From Candidatus Omnitrophota bacterium (GTDB lineage Bacteria > Omnitrophota > Gorgyraeia > Tantalellales > Tantalellaceae): a stretch of DNA of 6,948 nucleotides. The first letter of the stretch is position 1. Every line of letters starts with the position of its first letter. The DNA lies in NCBI GenBank assembly GCA_030631915.1, contig DAOVKF010000081.1, positions 1 through 6,948 of the forward strand, read 5' to 3'. The notes beneath the pieces are model-generated. The model made no database searches. It had not been told where the DNA came from and saw nothing but the letters and a program-made list of their open reading frames with translations. The position numbers and the translations under genes are program-made. Below are positions 5,939 through 6,948 of this stretch, one piece after another.

Positions 5939-6948
5939 TTACGCTTTATCACTCAGGAAATTCTTGACCTCGCCACAGACATAGACGACCTGTTCCTCGG
6001 TCAGACCCGGATACATGGGCAGAGAGATGATCTCCTTCATTACTTTCTCCGTGACCGGAAGGTCCCCTTCCTTATGCCCAAGGTACTTATAAGCCTCCTG
6101 CAGATGCAGCGGGTACTTATAATGGAACCCCGTTGCAATGCCTTTTTGCTTAAGACAGTCCTGCATCTTCTCCCGTTCTTTCACCCTTACGACAAACAGG
6201 TGATAAACGTGTTTCACGTGCCCCTTCTCTTCGGGAAGCAGGATACCGCCCGTATCAGCAAGCTCGCGCCTGTAAATACCGGCCGAGGCCCTTCTTAGAC
6301 CGTTCCACTCGTCCAGCTTTTTCAGTTTCAATCTCAATGCGGCTCCCTGCATCCCCTCGAGCCGCATGTTGAAACCTTCTCTAATATGCATATATTTCTC
6401 GCGGGAACCATGATCCCTCAGGATCCTCACCTCTTCGTCTATCCGTCCGTCATCCGTCACTACAGCGCCGCCCTCGCCGAACGCCCCGAGGTTCTTGCCG
6501 GGATAAAAACTGAAACACGCGGCTTTTCCGAAACTACCGGCCCTTTTCCCCTTATATTCAGCGCCATGCGCCTGACACGCATCCTCGATAATAATAATAC
6601 CATGTTTTGCCGCTATGTCCATAATAGGATCCATATCCGCCGGCTGACCGTAAAGATGCACGGGGATAACCGCTTTTGTCTTCGGCGTGACGGCCGCTTC
6701 TATCTTCCTGGGGTCAATATTGAACGTTGTCCCGTCTATGTCGACAAAAACGGGTTTCGCTCCGGCCGCTGAGATGGAGGCGGACGTGGCTATAAAGGTA
6801 TTGGCTGTGGTTATGACCTCGTCTCCCGGGCCTATGCCGGCCGCTTTAAGCGCGAGGAACAAAGCCGCAGTGCCGCTGTTTACACCCGCGCAGTGTCCGG
6901 CCTGACAGTATCCCGCGAAATTCTTCTCGAACTCCGCGACCCGGGGGC
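5939..6948 (-). CDS. DegT/DnrJ/EryC1/StrS-family sugar aminotransferase (WbpE-like), 5' end missing
   Basis: This PLP-dependent enzyme transfers an amino group, usually from glutamate, to a keto-sugar nucleotide. The frame is open to the right edge; about 335 residues are visible and roughly 30 are missing compared with the usual ~365. The first visible part reads EFEKNFAGYCQAGHCAGVNSGTAAL, a typical start of the cofactor domain. It is followed by GDEVITTANTFIATSASI, then EDACQAHGAEYKGKRAG with the aspartate that holds the pyridine nitrogen, then FSFYPGKNLGAFGEGG, where the lysine encoded at 6494-6496 is expected to carry PLP. The C-terminal part has GFHYKYPLHLQEAYKYLG and the LPMYPGLTEEQVVYV block common in the family. 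It ends with TAA at 5939-5941, close upstream of the acetyltransferase ribosome-binding site. The partner genes suggest it aminates the 3-keto group made by the dehydrogenase. A TTG near 6862 is not the start, because conserved family sequence continues upstream of it. Confidence 0.94.
   Translation of the reverse strand, partial: PRVAEFEKNFAGYCQAGHCAGVNSGTAALFLALKAAGIGPGDEVITTANTFIATSASISAAGAKPVFVDIDGTTFNIDPRKIEAAVTPKTKAVIPVHLYGQPADMDPIMDIAAKHGIIIIEDACQAHGAEYKGKRAGSFGKAACFSFYPGKNLGAFGEGGAVVTDDGRIDEEVRILRDHGSREKYMHIREGFNMRLEGMQGAALRLKLKKLDEWNGLRRASAGIYRRELADTGGILLPEEKGHVKHVYHLFVVRVKEREKMQDCLKQKGIATGFHYKYPLHLQEAYKYLGHKEGDLPVTEKVMKEIISLPMYPGLTEEQVVYVCGEVKNFLSDKA

Noticed and set aside
5471..6298. 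A 275-codon plus-strand frame
   Set aside because: It is the antisense shadow of the acetyltransferase and aminotransferase genes, both of which carry strong family motifs. It has no convincing ribosome-binding site and no family resemblance.

Overview
The window looks bacterial, with dense, tightly packed genes and Shine-Dalgarno sites before most starts. An exosortase-family protein, a GT-C glycosyltransferase and a WbpB/WbpD/WbpE-like sugar cassette point to a Gram-negative (diderm) organism with a complex surface polysaccharide. The phylum cannot be fixed from the sequence. A candidate-phylum type genome such as Omnitrophota is a low-confidence guess from the gene mix. Most of the window is moderately GC-rich, but the first ~570 bases are clearly AT-rich.

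Layout, left to right. (1) 1-568, minus strand: an uninterrupted reading frame that runs off the left edge. Its C-terminal half matches the acetyl-CoA hydrolase/4-hydroxybutyrate CoA-transferase family, but its N-terminal ~95 residues are not the expected domain. It lies 15 nt downstream of tyrS, in the AT-rich segment. (2) 584-2781, minus strand: a two-gene operon in which an exosortase/archaeosortase-family membrane protein is translationally coupled (ATGA overlap) to a KMSKS-type tyrosyl-tRNA synthetase. (3) 2782-3052: a divergent control region with a strong sigma70-like promoter to the right, a weaker candidate promoter to the left, and a perfect 24-bp palindrome in the predicted exosortase leader. 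(4) 3053-4390, plus strand: a GT39/PMT-like membrane glycosyltransferase, apparently starting at a rare ATT codon or another non-ATG codon. (5) 4424-6948, minus strand, convergent with the glycosyltransferase: three closely spaced genes, DegT-family aminotransferase (5' end off the right edge), then hexapeptide N-acetyltransferase, then Gfo/Idh/MocA dehydrogenase.

The last three genes fit the WbpB-WbpE-WbpD sequence: oxidise C3 of a UDP-N-acetyl-hexuronate, aminate the 3-keto group, then acetylate the amine. The product would be a UDP-2,3-diacetamido-2,3-dideoxy-uronic acid for a surface glycan. The glycosyltransferase could transfer a lipid-linked sugar at the periplasmic face, and the exosortase could anchor or process surface proteins, so the right-hand 5 kb reads as part of a cell-envelope locus. 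tyrS is a housekeeping passenger of the exosortase operon. No RNA genes, CRISPR arrays or insertion sequences were seen.
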